Below, piece by piece: positions 43,144-51,863 of a stretch of 64,000 nt of DNA. The stretch is from CAG-877 sp045125935 (GTDB lineage: Bacteria; Bacillota_I; Bacilli_A; RF39; UBA660), in assembly GCA_045125935.1 (NCBI GenBank), contig JBGVNW010000056.1, positions 62,001 to 126,000 on the forward strand, in the 5' to 3' direction. The position numbers and the translations under genes were made by a program. Below the pieces are notes generated by a model. The model was not told where the DNA came from and made no database searches. It saw nothing but the letters and a program-made list of their open reading frames with translations. Each line of letters starts with the position of its first letter. Position 1 is the stretch's first letter.

Positions 43144-44583
43144 ATGTATGACGGAAATCAAGTTGTTCGAGTAGTAAGTAAATATAAAAAACATGATGCT
43201 TATAATATTGGAGTTGAAATGAGTGAAAGAAAAGGAACAGGAAATTATGATAAAGAAAGAACACAATTTAATGTTGAATATGTTTCACTTAATGAAAAAA
43301 ATTTATATCAAGAAATAAAACAAACGCTAAAAAATAGGAATATTGAATTTAATGATAAACCCTCTACCAATATGTTTAATGGAATAACATTCTCAAGTGG
43401 ACCTGAATTTTTTGAAACACTTGGAATGAAATTTGTAGATAGTGGTAGAACTTATCATGAAGGTAAAAAGAAAGGTCAAATTGTAAAAATACCAGAGATC
43501 AAATCTAAAGAAGATATACCTAAAACTGTATCATATTATTTTGATTCTTGTATGGACTTTCTAAAAGATTATGTTGGTGAAGAAAATATCCTTTTAGCAC
43601 AAATTCATTATGATGAAGATACACCTCATCTTCAAGTATATTTTCTACCTATTGTTGATACTGTAAAAAGAAAACAATATGTAAAAGACAAAGATGGTAA
43701 TGTTGTTAAAGAAAAACATGTAAATGCTAATGGAAATATAAATTATACACCTAAACTACTTCGAGATGAAAATGGTAAAATTATATATTCAGAAGTTAAA
43801 GGAAAATTTCTAAATTGTGATGAGTTTTGGAAACAACGAGGTGGTCAATATTCTTTTGGTAAATTACAAGATGAGTTTAATGATTTTATAACAAAACGAG
43901 GTTTTAATTTATATCGTGGAGATATTGGAAGTAAAGTAGAAAATCAAACTAAAACTGAGTGGCAAATTAAAGAATTAAATGCCGAATTAGAAGAATTAAA
44001 GCAAGAAAAAGAAAATGTATTAAGAGTAATAGAAAACTCTAAAAATGGGCTTGAAACAGCTAATAAATCTAATGATAAAGATACTCTACTAAATCCCACT
44101 AAAAGAAAACTTGGAGGATATAAAGAAGAAGATGTAAATAAGATTATTGATTATACCAAAGACTTAAAAAAACAAGTTGTTGTTTTAAACACAGATAATA
44201 AAAATAAAGATATTGAAATAAACAAATTATTAAAAGAAAATAATACTTTTAGAAACAATAAGGAACTCATAAAAAGAAATGAGCTTATTAAAGAACAAAA
44301 ATCTACTATTAAGGAACAAAAACAGGAAATAAATAGATTAAATGATGTTATTGATATATTGAATAATCAAATAGAAAATTTACAAGCAAAATTTGATAAA
44401 TTCAAAGAAAAAATGTATAACTTCTGCAATAAAATTTGCAGAGCATTGGCTCATAAGATTGGACTTCATTATGATAAAGATGATGATATTAATTACTATG
44501 AAATGGAAAGTTATGCATATGACATCAATAGAAAATACGATAAAGAAAAAGATAAATCTGATGATTTTGAAATTGGAATGTAA
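43144..44583 (+). CDS. mobV: MobV-family relaxase (Pre/Mob)
   Basis: A 479-residue protein with AAAGGAGG upstream. The Mob_Pre domain (1-260) includes the metal motif 'LLAQIHYDEDTPHLQVYFLPI' (HxDExxPH) near residue 160 and 'GKLQDEFNDFITKRGFNLYRG'. The C-terminal half is a long coiled coil. Enzymes of this type nick small mobilizable plasmids and integrative elements that use another element's transfer channel. Confidence 0.93.
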   Translation: MYDGNQVVRVVSKYKKHDAYNIGVEMSERKGTGNYDKERTQFNVEYVSLNEKNLYQEIKQTLKNRNIEFNDKPSTNMFNGITFSSGPEFFETLGMKFVDSGRTYHEGKKKGQIVKIPEIKSKEDIPKTVSYYFDSCMDFLKDYVGEENILLAQIHYDEDTPHLQVYFLPIVDTVKRKQYVKDKDGNVVKEKHVNANGNINYTPKLLRDENGKIIYSEVKGKFLNCDEFWKQRGGQYSFGKLQDEFNDFITKRGFNLYRGDIGSKVENQTKTEWQIKELNAELEELKQEKENVLRVIENSKNGLETANKSNDKDTLLNPTKRKLGGYKEEDVNKIIDYTKDLKKQVVVLNTDNKNKDIEINKLLKENNTFRNNKELIKRNELIKEQKSTIKEQKQEINRLNDVIDILNNQIENLQAKFDKFKEKMYNFCNKICRALAHKIGLHYDKDDDINYYEMESYAYDINRKYDKEKDKSDDFEIGM

Positions 44584-44811
44584 TTAATAAATTCTCTCTC
44601 TTAAACTATAAGTAGCAATAACTATATATAAAATATAAATATTATAAATTTTAAAAAAATTGAAAAATGTACCAAAATTTTATCCCTAAGTATAAAGAAG
44701 TAAAAACGAAAGTGAGGATTGATATTATGAATAAAACAAAGTACAAAAATAATAAACATTACTGCTATATTAGTTTAAAATCACACTTTAAATAATATAT
44801 TTAAATTAGAG

Positions 44812-44952
44812 GTGAGCTTTATAAATATAGTCTATAATGTTAAAGAAGTAGTAAATAAAACTATAACCGATAACGATTTAAAAGAGATTATAAATAAAAA
44901 GTTGTTAAATATTATATTATTTATGGAAACTTGCACAAATGAGTGTAATTAA
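44812..44952 (+). CDS. Small protein (46 aa) upstream of the element 2 integrase
   Basis: A GTG at 44812 opens 46 codons; the core 'NDLKEIINKKLLNIILFMETC' resembles small ORFs that precede large serine recombinases in Gram-positive elements. The start is uncertain: AGAGGTGAG could instead serve an ATA or other start just downstream. It lies 71 bases before the recombinase gene. The surrounding 44584-45023 region otherwise holds no clear gene. Confidence 0.45.
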   Translation: MSFINIVYNVKEVVNKTITDNDLKEIINKKLLNIILFMETCTNECN

Positions 44953-45023
44953 ATGGTATAATTGTATTGGTTATAAGTTTAACTTGATAAGTAATTATTG
45001 CCTTAAGTTAGGAGGTAATAGTT

Positions 45024-46637
45024 ATGAATGAAATGGAGAGTGTTAGAGAGAAGATATTATTAAGAGTTGTTATTTATTTAAGATTATCAAATGAAGATAG
45101 AGATAAAATTAATAAAGATGATGATAGTGAATCTATTAAAAATCAAAGAAATATGTTGCTAGATTATATCGATAAAAATCCACAATTTATGTTGGTTGAT
45201 GAATATTGTGATGAAGATTTATCGGGGGCTGGTACTTATAGACCTGAATTTGAAAGATTAATTAGAGATTGTGAAAATGGGAAAATTGATGTAGTTTTAT
45301 GTAAAAGCCAATCTAGATTTTCAAGAGATATGGAAATCGTTGAAAAGTATATTAACAATAAATTCAAAGAATGGAATATAAGATTTATCGGTTTATCTGA
45401 TAATGCTGATACTGACAATAGCGGTAATAAAAAATCAAGACAAATAAATGGATTAGTTAATGAATGGTATTTAGAAGATGTTTCAGATAATATTAGAAGT
45501 GCTTTTAATTCAAAAATGAAGCAAGGAGAATTCATTTCTCCTTTCGCCTCATTTGGTTATGAAGTATCTAAAGAAGATAATAACAAGTTAGTTGTTGATC
45601 CTGTTGCTAGTGAAGTTGTTAAAGAAATATACGATTTATATTTAAAAGGTATGGGATTTACTGGAATAGCTCATTACTTAAATGATAAAAATATTCCTTG
45701 CCCCTCTCTTTATAAATATAGAAAAGGTATTAAATTAAATGTAATTAGTAATAGACCTAGAGAGGAAATTAAATGGAATACAAATGCTATTAAAACAATA
45801 TTAAAAAATGAATTATATTTAGGACATTTAATTCAAGGAAAAAGAACTACCGTTAGTTATAAAAATCATAAAGTAATTAATAAACCTGAAGATAAATGGA
45901 TTCGTAGAGAAAATATGCACGAAGCTATAATTGATGAGGAAACATTTGCAAAAGTTCAAATTGCTTTGAAAGAAAGAACAAAACCTATGAAATCAACAGG
46001 AATTGTTCATAACTTCTCTGGCAAAGTATTTTGTAAAGAATGTGGTCGCTATATGAGAAAAAAGAATTCTTCTAAACATGAATATCTTGTATGTTCTAAT
46101 AACAGAGATGGTTACAATGATTGTATAAATAAAGCAGCGATTAGGTATGATGCTTTAGAGGAATTAGTATTAAGTCATATTAATAAAAAAGTTAAAAAGT
46201 TTTATGATTTAAATATTTTAGAAACAGAATCTTTGAAAAAAGAAAATAATAAGTTCACTAAAAGAATTAATTTATTAACAAAACAAAAAGAGACCATAGT
46301 TAATCAAATGGCAAAGACTAAAAATTATTTAAAAAATCTTTATGAAGATAAAGTTAATGGAATAATTAATGCAGAACAATTTAAAGAATTAATTACTAAT
46401 TATAATAATGATGATGAAAAGTTAAAAGACCAATTAAAATCTATTGAAAATGAGATTAACTATTATACACTAAAAGAATCTTCAAATAAAAATACAAAAG
46501 AATTATTTAATAAATATCAACAATTAGAAAAATTAAACAGAGTTATAGTAGATGAATTTGTAGATAAAATCTATATCGGCAAAATCAATGAAGAAACAAA
46601 TACAAGAGATATTGAAATTAAATGGAATTTTGAATAA
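45024..46637 (+). CDS. Large serine recombinase, element 2 integrase
   Basis: A 537-residue protein. Catalytic Ser22 lies in 'VVIYLRLSNEDRD', with 'VDEYCDEDLSGAGTYRPEFERL' and 'VLCKSQSRFSRDMEIVEKYI'. The recombinase domain runs to about 320. The zinc ribbon is 'VFCKECGRYMRKK', ending at a Cys pair near 'DCINKAAI', and a long coiled coil (about 405-500) follows. AGGAGG stands 8 bases before the start. It is clearly distinct in sequence from the integrases of elements 1 and 3, in line with its different core (GT). It reads towards the right end, with one gene between it and attR2. Confidence 0.95.
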   Translation: MNEMESVREKILLRVVIYLRLSNEDRDKINKDDDSESIKNQRNMLLDYIDKNPQFMLVDEYCDEDLSGAGTYRPEFERLIRDCENGKIDVVLCKSQSRFSRDMEIVEKYINNKFKEWNIRFIGLSDNADTDNSGNKKSRQINGLVNEWYLEDVSDNIRSAFNSKMKQGEFISPFASFGYEVSKEDNNKLVVDPVASEVVKEIYDLYLKGMGFTGIAHYLNDKNIPCPSLYKYRKGIKLNVISNRPREEIKWNTNAIKTILKNELYLGHLIQGKRTTVSYKNHKVINKPEDKWIRRENMHEAIIDEETFAKVQIALKERTKPMKSTGIVHNFSGKVFCKECGRYMRKKNSSKHEYLVCSNNRDGYNDCINKAAIRYDALEELVLSHINKKVKKFYDLNILETESLKKENNKFTKRINLLTKQKETIVNQMAKTKNYLKNLYEDKVNGIINAEQFKELITNYNNDDEKLKDQLKSIENEINYYTLKESSNKNTKELFNKYQQLEKLNRVIVDEFVDKIYIGKINEETNTRDIEIKWNFE

Positions 46638-46770
46638 AATTCAAAAATAAAAAAGGAAATTCAAAACTTTTGTAGAATAATATAAGTGAGAGGTTATACA
46701 CTTCTATAACCTTTTGCTTAATACATATTTTAATACATATTAAAAATATATAGTAAAGGATGGTGAATAA

Positions 46771-47628
46771 ATGAAACAAGATAATATGCATTTAATTAAT
46801 AAAATATTTAACAATGAAACAATTAGAACTATTTGGGATAAGGATGAAGAAAAATATTATATTAGTATCGTTGATATTGTTGGTGTTTTAGCTGATAGTA
46901 AAGAACCTAGAAAATATTGGAATTGGTTAAAAAATAAGTTATTAAAAGAAGAAAATTTTGAAACGTCTAGTATTACTAGACAGTTGAAATTAAAAGCTAC
47001 TGACGGTAAATATCGTATGACTGATGTTTGTGATATTGAAGGTATGTTTAGAATAATTGAATCTGTGCCTAGTAAAAATGCTGAACCTATAAAACAATGG
47101 TTAGCTCATTTAGGTAAAGAAAGAATTGATGAAGTGTTTGACCCATCATTAACAATGCAAAGAGCAATAGATACATATCGTGCTAAAGGTTATGATGAGG
47201 CATGGATTTCTAAAAGAATTAAAGGCATTCAAGAAAGAAAAAGATTAACTGATGTTTGGAAAGATGGAGGCGTTGAAAAAACTCGCGAATATGCAATGCT
47301 TACTAATGAAATATATAAAAGTTGGTCAGGTATGAAAGCAAATGAATACAAACAATTTAAAGGAATTAGAAAAGAATCTTTACGAGATAATATGACTGAT
47401 ATAGAAGTTCTACTTACTGATTTAGGCGAAATCGCTACTCGTGATATAGCAGAATCTGAACATCCACAAGGATTTAAAGAAAATATGAAAGTAGCTCGTA
47501 AAGGTGGACAAGTTGCTAATGATGCTAGAAAATCTTATGAGAAAGCAATTAAAAAATCGGCTATATCAAATCAAAATGCTTTAAATTATCAATATATAGA
47601 TGATAAAAAACAAATAGAAAATAAATAA
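46771..47628 (+). CDS. BRO-N domain protein, DinD/antirepressor-like
   Basis: A 285-residue protein. The BRO-N domain (1-105) has 'IRTIWDKDEEKYYISIVDIVGVL' and 'SSITRQLKLKATDGKYRMTDV'. The C-terminal region matches the DinD-type pattern: 'PIKQWLAHLGKERIDE', 'YRAKGYDEAWISKRIKGIQERKRLTD', 'LRDNMTDIEVLLTDLGE' and 'EHPQGFKENMKVARKGGQVANDAR'. Homologues are DNA-damage induced or phage antirepressors. At the right end of the element it could relieve the Xre repressor under stress. Confidence 0.82.
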   Translation: MKQDNMHLINKIFNNETIRTIWDKDEEKYYISIVDIVGVLADSKEPRKYWNWLKNKLLKEENFETSSITRQLKLKATDGKYRMTDVCDIEGMFRIIESVPSKNAEPIKQWLAHLGKERIDEVFDPSLTMQRAIDTYRAKGYDEAWISKRIKGIQERKRLTDVWKDGGVEKTREYAMLTNEIYKSWSGMKANEYKQFKGIRKESLRDNMTDIEVLLTDLGEIATRDIAESEHPQGFKENMKVARKGGQVANDARKSYEKAIKKSAISNQNALNYQYIDDKKQIENK

Positions 47629-47636
47629 CTCTGTTC

Positions 47637-47727
47637 CCGACAATTTGTCGGAAAGTAATAAAAATCTTAAAAATACAAGTTAAACATAAAAAAGCGAAAT
47701 TTTAAAAGCCTTATTTTTCAAGGCTTT
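47637..47727 (+). terminator. Hairpins after the BRO/DinD-like gene
   Basis: CCGACA/TGTCGG around a 3-base loop (within 47637-47655) and an 8-bp AAAGCCTT/AAGGCTTT hairpin (47705-47727) lie between the last element 2 gene and attR2. T tails are weak, so termination is only probable. Confidence 0.45.
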
Positions 47728-47751
47728 GATAAGGTATTAGTGTCTACATTA

Positions 47752-47763
47752 TATTCGTAGAGT
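47752..47763 (+). other. attR of element 2 (element arm plus GT core)
   Basis: The 10-bp arm 47752-47761 is the exact inverted copy of 34943-34952. The GT core is at 47762-47763 and the ATPase frame resumes at 47764. Confidence 0.88.
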
Positions 47764-47925
47764 TGCTTTAATTAGGACACTAGCAATGAAACCGGATATA
47801 TTACTTTTGGATGAGCCAATGTCTGCGTTAGATTCTCAGTCAAGACTTGCAATTAGTGATGACATATATAAAATTATCAAAAAAGAAGGTAAAACTGCTG
47901 TTATGGTTACACATGATATTGCTGA
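47764..47925 (+). pseudogene. Middle part of the ABC importer ATPase gene, between elements 2 and 3
   Basis: A 162-base exon-like island encodes 'ALIRTLAMKPDILLLDEPMSALDSQSRL' (Walker B and D-loop) to 'VMVTHDIAE' (switch His), the expected continuation of the signature region left at 34942. After the core GA it is interrupted again by element 3. It lacks its own start and cannot act alone. Confidence 0.92.
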
Positions 47926-47926
47926 G
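47924..47926 (+). other. attL of element 3 (GA core)
   Basis: Host and element share TGAG here (47923-47926) and at the other end (51689-51692). GA (47924-47925) as the central dinucleotide gives the best arm symmetry (ATTG...CAAT), so borders are good to about 2 bases. Confidence 0.75.
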
Positions 47927-47975
47927 ACAATCTTCTTAATTAACATAAATGTTTTATAAAAAAAAAGAAGATTTC

Positions 47976-49514
47976 TTATTCTTCGTAAAATTTTATATTT
48001 ATTATTTCGACCTTACCTTTTACTTTATCTCTATCTTTATTTACTACAACTATTTCTTCTATAAAATTTGTTAAAAAATCAAATTTTTCTTTATTAGATA
48101 GATATTTCCAATGTTCTTTTATTGTTTTGGGAATTTTTACATTATCTTTATTTTGTTTAGGTAATATAACTTTTTCCAATCTATCAATTTCTTCTTTTAA
48201 TCTTTGACTTTTCTTATTTAATTCATCAGTCATATATTTTAATTGTTTATCAGTTATTTTATTTATCATGAATAAGTCCATTACTTCTTTCTTTTTTGCG
48301 GATGTTTGGCCAAGAAATTTTTTTAAAGTTTTTAATTCTTCTATTTCAGCATCATTTTCTTTAATTTCAACTTTGTCTATTTCAGTTAATGCTTCAATAT
48401 TATTTATATAATTCATAAATGCTTTCTCTACTTTAGAATGACTCATCCCCAAACAGATGCATAATTTCTTTTCTCTATTAATACATCGATAGCTATTGAA
48501 GACCATTTTTGTTCCGTCTTTTTTATTTTTATTTGTCCTACTACTGGTTAATTTTTTTCCACAAAGTCCACAAACTAGTGTTCCACAATAATAAACGTCT
48601 TCCTTAGGAAGATTGGTACGATGTGACTTTTTTATTTTATGAATTTTCTCTTGAACTTGATACCATGTTTTTTTAGAAATGATTGGTTTATGTTTTCCAT
48701 CTGTAATAAGTTCATCTTCTTTTCCTATATGATATCTTACTTTTCCTATATATGTAGGATTAGTTAAAATGAGACGAATTGTTTTAGGTACCCATATACT
48801 ATTAATAGTATATTTTTTACCTGTTTTACGTTGTTTTACTACTCTACCGGCATTTTTAGTAGGAATTTTTTCCGCATTTAAAATATTACATATTTCTGTA
48901 AAGCTTTTGCCTTCTATATACATTTTAAAAATACGTTTTACTATTTTCGCTTCAGCTTGATTAATTGTCTGCTCTTTTTCATGTATTTTACGATTATAGC
49001 CATAACATGTTGTGGCACAAGCTAGTGTATAACCTTGTTTTACTTTTTCCTCAAGTGCTACTTTTATTCTTTCAATTGTTTGTTCTCTTTCTAGCTGCGC
49101 TACTGCACCATTAATTCTGACTGAAAATCTGCCTGTTGCGGTAGAAACATCTACTGTTCCTCCAGCTAGTGTAAATACTTGTATTCCATATTGCTGTATT
49201 AATTCAATTATATTTTCCGTATCTTTGCTATCACGTGTTAATCTGTCAAATTTATATAATACAACTACATCAATTTCTTTTTTTTGAATATCATTGATTA
49301 GTCTTTTTACCGCTGGTCTATCTTTAATATTTTTTCCACTTTTACCTTCATCGGCATATATATCAAATATTTTAAAGCCTTGCTGCTTGGCAAATTTACT
49401 TAAATTTTCTTTTTGTGCAGAAACAGAATATCCTTCTTTTACTTGTTTTTCAGTTGATACACGTATGTATAAACCAGCATTTATTAATTTTTCTGTAATA
49501 ATAGATTCCTCCAA
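47976..49514 (-). CDS. Large serine recombinase, element 3 integrase
   Basis: A 512-residue protein with catalytic Ser20 in 'GLYIRVSTEKQVKEGYS', plus 'YADEGKSGKNIKDRPAVKRL', 'VVVLYKFDRLTRD' and 'NGAVAQLEREQTIERIK'. The recombinase domain contains 'CYGYNRKI' and 'NPTYIGKVRYH'. Its zinc ribbon is 'LVCGLCGKKLTSS', closed by the Cys residues near 'KKLCICLG', and a coiled-coil tail follows. It belongs to a different branch from the other two ('YIRVSTEKQ' rather than 'RLS-ED'). It ends 50 bases from attL3, mirroring element 1. Confidence 0.95.
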   Translation of the reverse strand: MEESIITEKLINAGLYIRVSTEKQVKEGYSVSAQKENLSKFAKQQGFKIFDIYADEGKSGKNIKDRPAVKRLINDIQKKEIDVVVLYKFDRLTRDSKDTENIIELIQQYGIQVFTLAGGTVDVSTATGRFSVRINGAVAQLEREQTIERIKVALEEKVKQGYTLACATTCYGYNRKIHEKEQTINQAEAKIVKRIFKMYIEGKSFTEICNILNAEKIPTKNAGRVVKQRKTGKKYTINSIWVPKTIRLILTNPTYIGKVRYHIGKEDELITDGKHKPIISKKTWYQVQEKIHKIKKSHRTNLPKEDVYYCGTLVCGLCGKKLTSSRTNKNKKDGTKMVFNSYRCINREKKLCICLGMSHSKVEKAFMNYINNIEALTEIDKVEIKENDAEIEELKTLKKFLGQTSAKKKEVMDLFMINKITDKQLKYMTDELNKKSQRLKEEIDRLEKVILPKQNKDNVKIPKTIKEHWKYLSNKEKFDFLTNFIEEIVVVNKDRDKVKGKVEIINIKFYEE

Positions 49515-49518
49515 ACTT

Positions 49519-49617
49519 TTATTTCTTTAGCATTTTAGGTATTGATGTTTTCCAAAAAAATTCTATCATTTTGATTTGAAGTTTTTTAGGAAGAATAATT
49601 TTATCTTTATTTTTCAT
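49519..49617 (-). CDS. 32-residue basic protein upstream of the element 3 integrase
   Basis: ATG 49617, with TAGGTG upstream, opens 32 codons encoding a Lys-rich helical peptide ('LPKKLQIKMIEFFWKTSIPKM') that ends 5 bases before the recombinase start. Elements 1 and 2 also have a tiny ORF just ahead of their integrase, so a shared accessory role is possible. No family recognised. Confidence 0.5.
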   Translation of the reverse strand: MKNKDKIILPKKLQIKMIEFFWKTSIPKMLKK

Positions 49618-49660
49618 TTTTCACCTACTTAATTTTATGTGGTGATTTTTAATAAATTGT

Positions 49661-49691
49661 AAAAAAACAGTTCTTTTATTTAGAACTGTTT
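49661..49691 (-). terminator. Terminator of the element 3 cargo operon
   Basis: A perfect 10-bp stem (49665-49674 with 49682-49691) is followed on the minus strand by a T run. It separates the cargo genes from the recombinase unit. Confidence 0.85.
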
Positions 49692-49706
49692 AATACTATT
49701 TAAAAA

Positions 49707-51200
49707 TTAATTTTCTTCTGGAATATCTTCTTCGTCGTTATCTTCATCTTTCTTGCTATCTATATATATTTTAGTACTTATTCCAGCTACTGCGGCTAAG
49801 CCTATACCTTCTAAAAATGGACCTGTTTCAATTTTTCTTGTTCCTGGTTTTTCATTTATTCTAGGTATTACATAATCGTTTTCGCTAGTTTTACTAGTTG
49901 TTGTATTTTCATAGCTACTTGCAATTTTACTTAGGCTTCCTGCTAAAGCCATTGAATTTTTATTGAAACTTTCTGTTGGGCTTTGAGTAGTTGTCTGATT
50001 ATCAGTTAAATTATTTGCTATAAAATTATTTATTTTTTCTCCTAGTAAAGTCAGGTTATTAGTGTTATTAGTTGTTGTTTGTGTTTGAGTTGTTTGAGTA
50101 TTATCACTAAATGAGAAAGTTGAACTTATATTTGACTTTATTTCTGAAATTTTCTCAGTAGCTGGATTATTTGTGAGTGTATCTTTTATTTCTGAAAGTT
50201 TTTCAGTAACCGGATTATCAATAATTGCGTCTTTTATAACGTCTGTAAGTGATTTTTCGGTGCTTGCACTTACAGATGTTAAACTAGTCGGTACTGATAA
50301 AGTTGTTTGGCCACCATTTGATTGACTGGCACTAATCATTGTTTTTCCTGTTGTATGTGAACTAATACATGCTTCATCATTGCAGTATCCAACATGATGA
50401 TATTCTCCATCCTCATGCCATGCTGTATAGATATCATACCAAACCTCTACATCGCCTTCTGCAGTTCCTTTGAGCTCTCCTTTTCTGACCATTTCTGCCA
50501 TCCCGCATAGGTCTACTACCATTCCTGTTCCAAGGCTTGTTTCAACAAGATCCCCTTTTCTGTACTCAGCAGCTTGCTCAGTTCCGTCCATATGGGGAAT
50601 ATCTGCAGCGACCATGACGTAGTCACCATACATATATACTCCGTCTTCTCGTATCCAGAAATCTAAATCAATTCCTTGTTTTCTCATAAGTGTTGCTAAG
50701 TTACTTGGATCTAAGTCACACCAAGTTTCTTTAGTTAATCTACCATCTGCGCCATAATATTTAATACTTCCTACGGCCGCAGTAAGAAAATTAGAATCCC
50801 ATTTTGGATTTACTCCATATTTTTCGTAATATTCATCTAATGTATAATTTATTCTTTCTTTATCCAAATTATATCTTCTTGCGGTATTAGGATCTGCAAT
50901 AATTATTGCATCATCACCCAAAATTACTTTTCCATCATTGTACTTTTCAAGTTCTCTAGTTATAACACTAATTGTATTTTGCATTTGTTCTACTGCCGAA
51001 GATACTACATCACCTTTTTCTATATAAGGAATACCTCGATTGTAGCCTGAACTATTAATTCTAGAAATTCCGCGTTCGATTTTCTTTGATATATCTTCAA
51101 GGATGTCTTGGGCATCTTCAAGTTTTTCTATTCCTTGTTCTACATAAGCAGGTATATAAACTATTTGATCCTTATTTATCAAATTGATTACACTATTCAT
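49707..51200 (-). CDS. Type-VII-secretion-like exported protein with barrel domain and C-terminal anchor (element 3 cargo)
   Basis: A 497-residue protein. Residues 1-115 are helical like an LXG/WXG100 secretion leader. Residues about 140-270 form a compact domain with 'GADGRLTKETWCDLDPSNLATLM', 'YVMVAADIPHMDG', 'VETSLGTGMVVDLCGMA' and 'EVWYDIYTAWHED'. The GTGMVVD stretch recalls double-psi barrel/3D-type wall-enzyme domains. A Thr/Ser/Asn-rich linker follows, with two imperfect copies of a roughly 19-residue unit ('NPVTEKLSEIKD' / 'NPATEKISEIKS'). The end is a hydrophobic helix and an acidic tail. It follows the small WXG100-like gene by 13 bases. Function inferred as a surface or wall effector. 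Confidence 0.6.
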   Translation of the reverse strand: MNSVINLINKDQIVYIPAYVEQGIEKLEDAQDILEDISKKIERGISRINSSGYNRGIPYIEKGDVVSSAVEQMQNTISVITRELEKYNDGKVILGDDAIIIADPNTARRYNLDKERINYTLDEYYEKYGVNPKWDSNFLTAAVGSIKYYGADGRLTKETWCDLDPSNLATLMRKQGIDLDFWIREDGVYMYGDYVMVAADIPHMDGTEQAAEYRKGDLVETSLGTGMVVDLCGMAEMVRKGELKGTAEGDVEVWYDIYTAWHEDGEYHHVGYCNDEACISSHTTGKTMISASQSNGGQTTLSVPTSLTSVSASTEKSLTDVIKDAIIDNPVTEKLSEIKDTLTNNPATEKISEIKSNISSTFSFSDNTQTTQTQTTTNNTNNLTLLGEKINNFIANNLTDNQTTTQSPTESFNKNSMALAGSLSKIASSYENTTTSKTSENDYVIPRINEKPGTRKIETGPFLEGIGLAAVAGISTKIYIDSKKDEDNDEEDIPEEN

Positions 51201-51213
51201 AGTTATCTTCTCC

Positions 51214-51516
51214 TTACAATTCTTTCTCTTCTTGACTTCTTAACCATGCCATATATTCTTCATATTGTGCTTGGGCATTTGCTCTTATTGTTGTAGTTAC
51301 ACCGTCATTTATTTGGCTACACTTTTGAACTTGAGTTTTTAATAAATCAAGTTCTGCATCAAGTGAGGAGTTGATATCACCAAATTGTAAATTATTACAA
51401 TTTAAAAGACTCATGGCATTATCAATGCCACTTTTTACATTATTAAACATCTCTATTGCATTATCTATTTCTGAACAACCTGCTTCTACTGCTGCTAAAT
51501 CAACATACTGTGCCAT
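51214..51516 (-). CDS. WXG100-like small secretion partner (element 3 cargo)
   Basis: A 100-residue all-helical protein without signal peptide or membrane segment. Two predicted long helices are split by 'NCNNLQFGDINSSLDAELDLL'; the classical WXG turn is absent. Size, composition and pairing with a downstream large protein match EsxA/LXG-associated helper proteins of type VII secretion. AAGGATG precedes the start. It is the first gene of the cargo operon. Confidence 0.6.
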   Translation of the reverse strand: MAQYVDLAAVEAGCSEIDNAIEMFNNVKSGIDNAMSLLNCNNLQFGDINSSLDAELDLLKTQVQKCSQINDGVTTTIRANAQAQYEEYMAWLRSQEEKEL

Positions 51517-51537
51517 TTTATCACATCCTTATATACT

Positions 51538-51570
51538 TACTTTATTATTCTTTATTATTCTTTATTATTA
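51538..51570. repeat. Short tandem repeat (TTTATTATTC decamer)
   Basis: About three copies of a 10-base AT-rich unit lie in the right arm of element 3, between the WXG100-like gene and attR3. Such repeats can vary in copy number by slippage. Confidence 0.6.
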
Positions 51571-51689
51571 TTTTAACATTTTTATGGTCAAGTGAAAATA
51601 TTTAATTTTTATTTGTTATATTTAAGTGTAAATTTTAACTAAATTGTTTCTATTTTGACATTTTGGTTATGCTTATAAAAACTATTGGT

Positions 51690-51692
51690 GAG
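51690..51692 (+). other. attR of element 3 (GA core)
   Basis: GA at 51690-51691 within TGAG; the ATPase frame resumes with G at 51692, completing the Glu codon. Confidence 0.75.
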
Positions 51693-51863
51693 GCTATAAG
51701 TATGTCAGATAAAATTGTTGTTTTATCTAAGAGGCCAGCTATTGTAAAGAACATTTATGAAATTGAATTAGATAATAAATCTACTCCTATTAATAATCGT
51801 AGTTCTAAAAACTTTTCTTCATACTATGAAGCGATTTGGAGGGATTTAGATGTCCATATCTAG
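51692..51863 (+). pseudogene. 3' part of the ABC importer ATPase gene
   Basis: Encodes 'AISMSDKIVVLSKRPAIVKNIYEIEL', the conserved tail after the switch His in TauB/SsuB ATPases, to the stop at 51863. It overlaps the permease start (51850) by 14 bases. An ATG at 51663-51672, inside element 3, is in frame but gives only a tail fragment. Confidence 0.92.

Larger units (their letters stand above)
34943..47763. mobile_element. Element 2: integrative mobilizable element (about 12.8 kb) with serine recombinase and Gtr glycosylation cargo
   Basis: Borders come from the split ATPase gene: 'SGGMRQRV' up to 34942, then 'ALIRTLAMKPDILLLDEP' from 47764. The joined ends give a palindromic attP with perfect 10-bp arms around GT. 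Core genes: Xre/ImmR-like repressor, small DNA-binding protein, RepA-like ATPase, MobV relaxase, large serine recombinase and a BRO/DinD-like protein near the right end. It has no coupling protein or secretion ATPase, so it must borrow a conjugation apparatus, possibly that of element 1. Cargo on the minus strand: GtrA, a GT-C glycosyltransferase, GtrB and an unknown gene. Confidence 0.92.
47926..51691. mobile_element. Element 3: minimal serine-recombinase element (about 3.8 kb) with type-VII-secretion-like cargo
   Basis: The ATPase gene stops at 'THDIAE' (47925) and resumes as 'AISMSDKIVVLSKRP' at 51692. Between these points lie only a large serine recombinase, a 32-codon ORF, a terminator, a 497-residue secreted-type protein and a 100-residue WXG100-like protein. 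There are no transfer or replication genes. This is a cargo-carrying cassette that depends on integrase-mediated movement and on passive spread or other elements. The attP arms match less well than in elements 1 and 2 (about 10 of 17 positions). Confidence 0.85.

Noticed and set aside
44728..44796. 22-codon plus-strand frame with GTGAGG-like site
   Set aside because: Too short, no family likeness and no conserved partner.
8733..51692. One shared attachment sequence for all three elements
   Set aside because: Cores and arms differ (GG, GT, GA; different palindromes), so these are three separate specificities.
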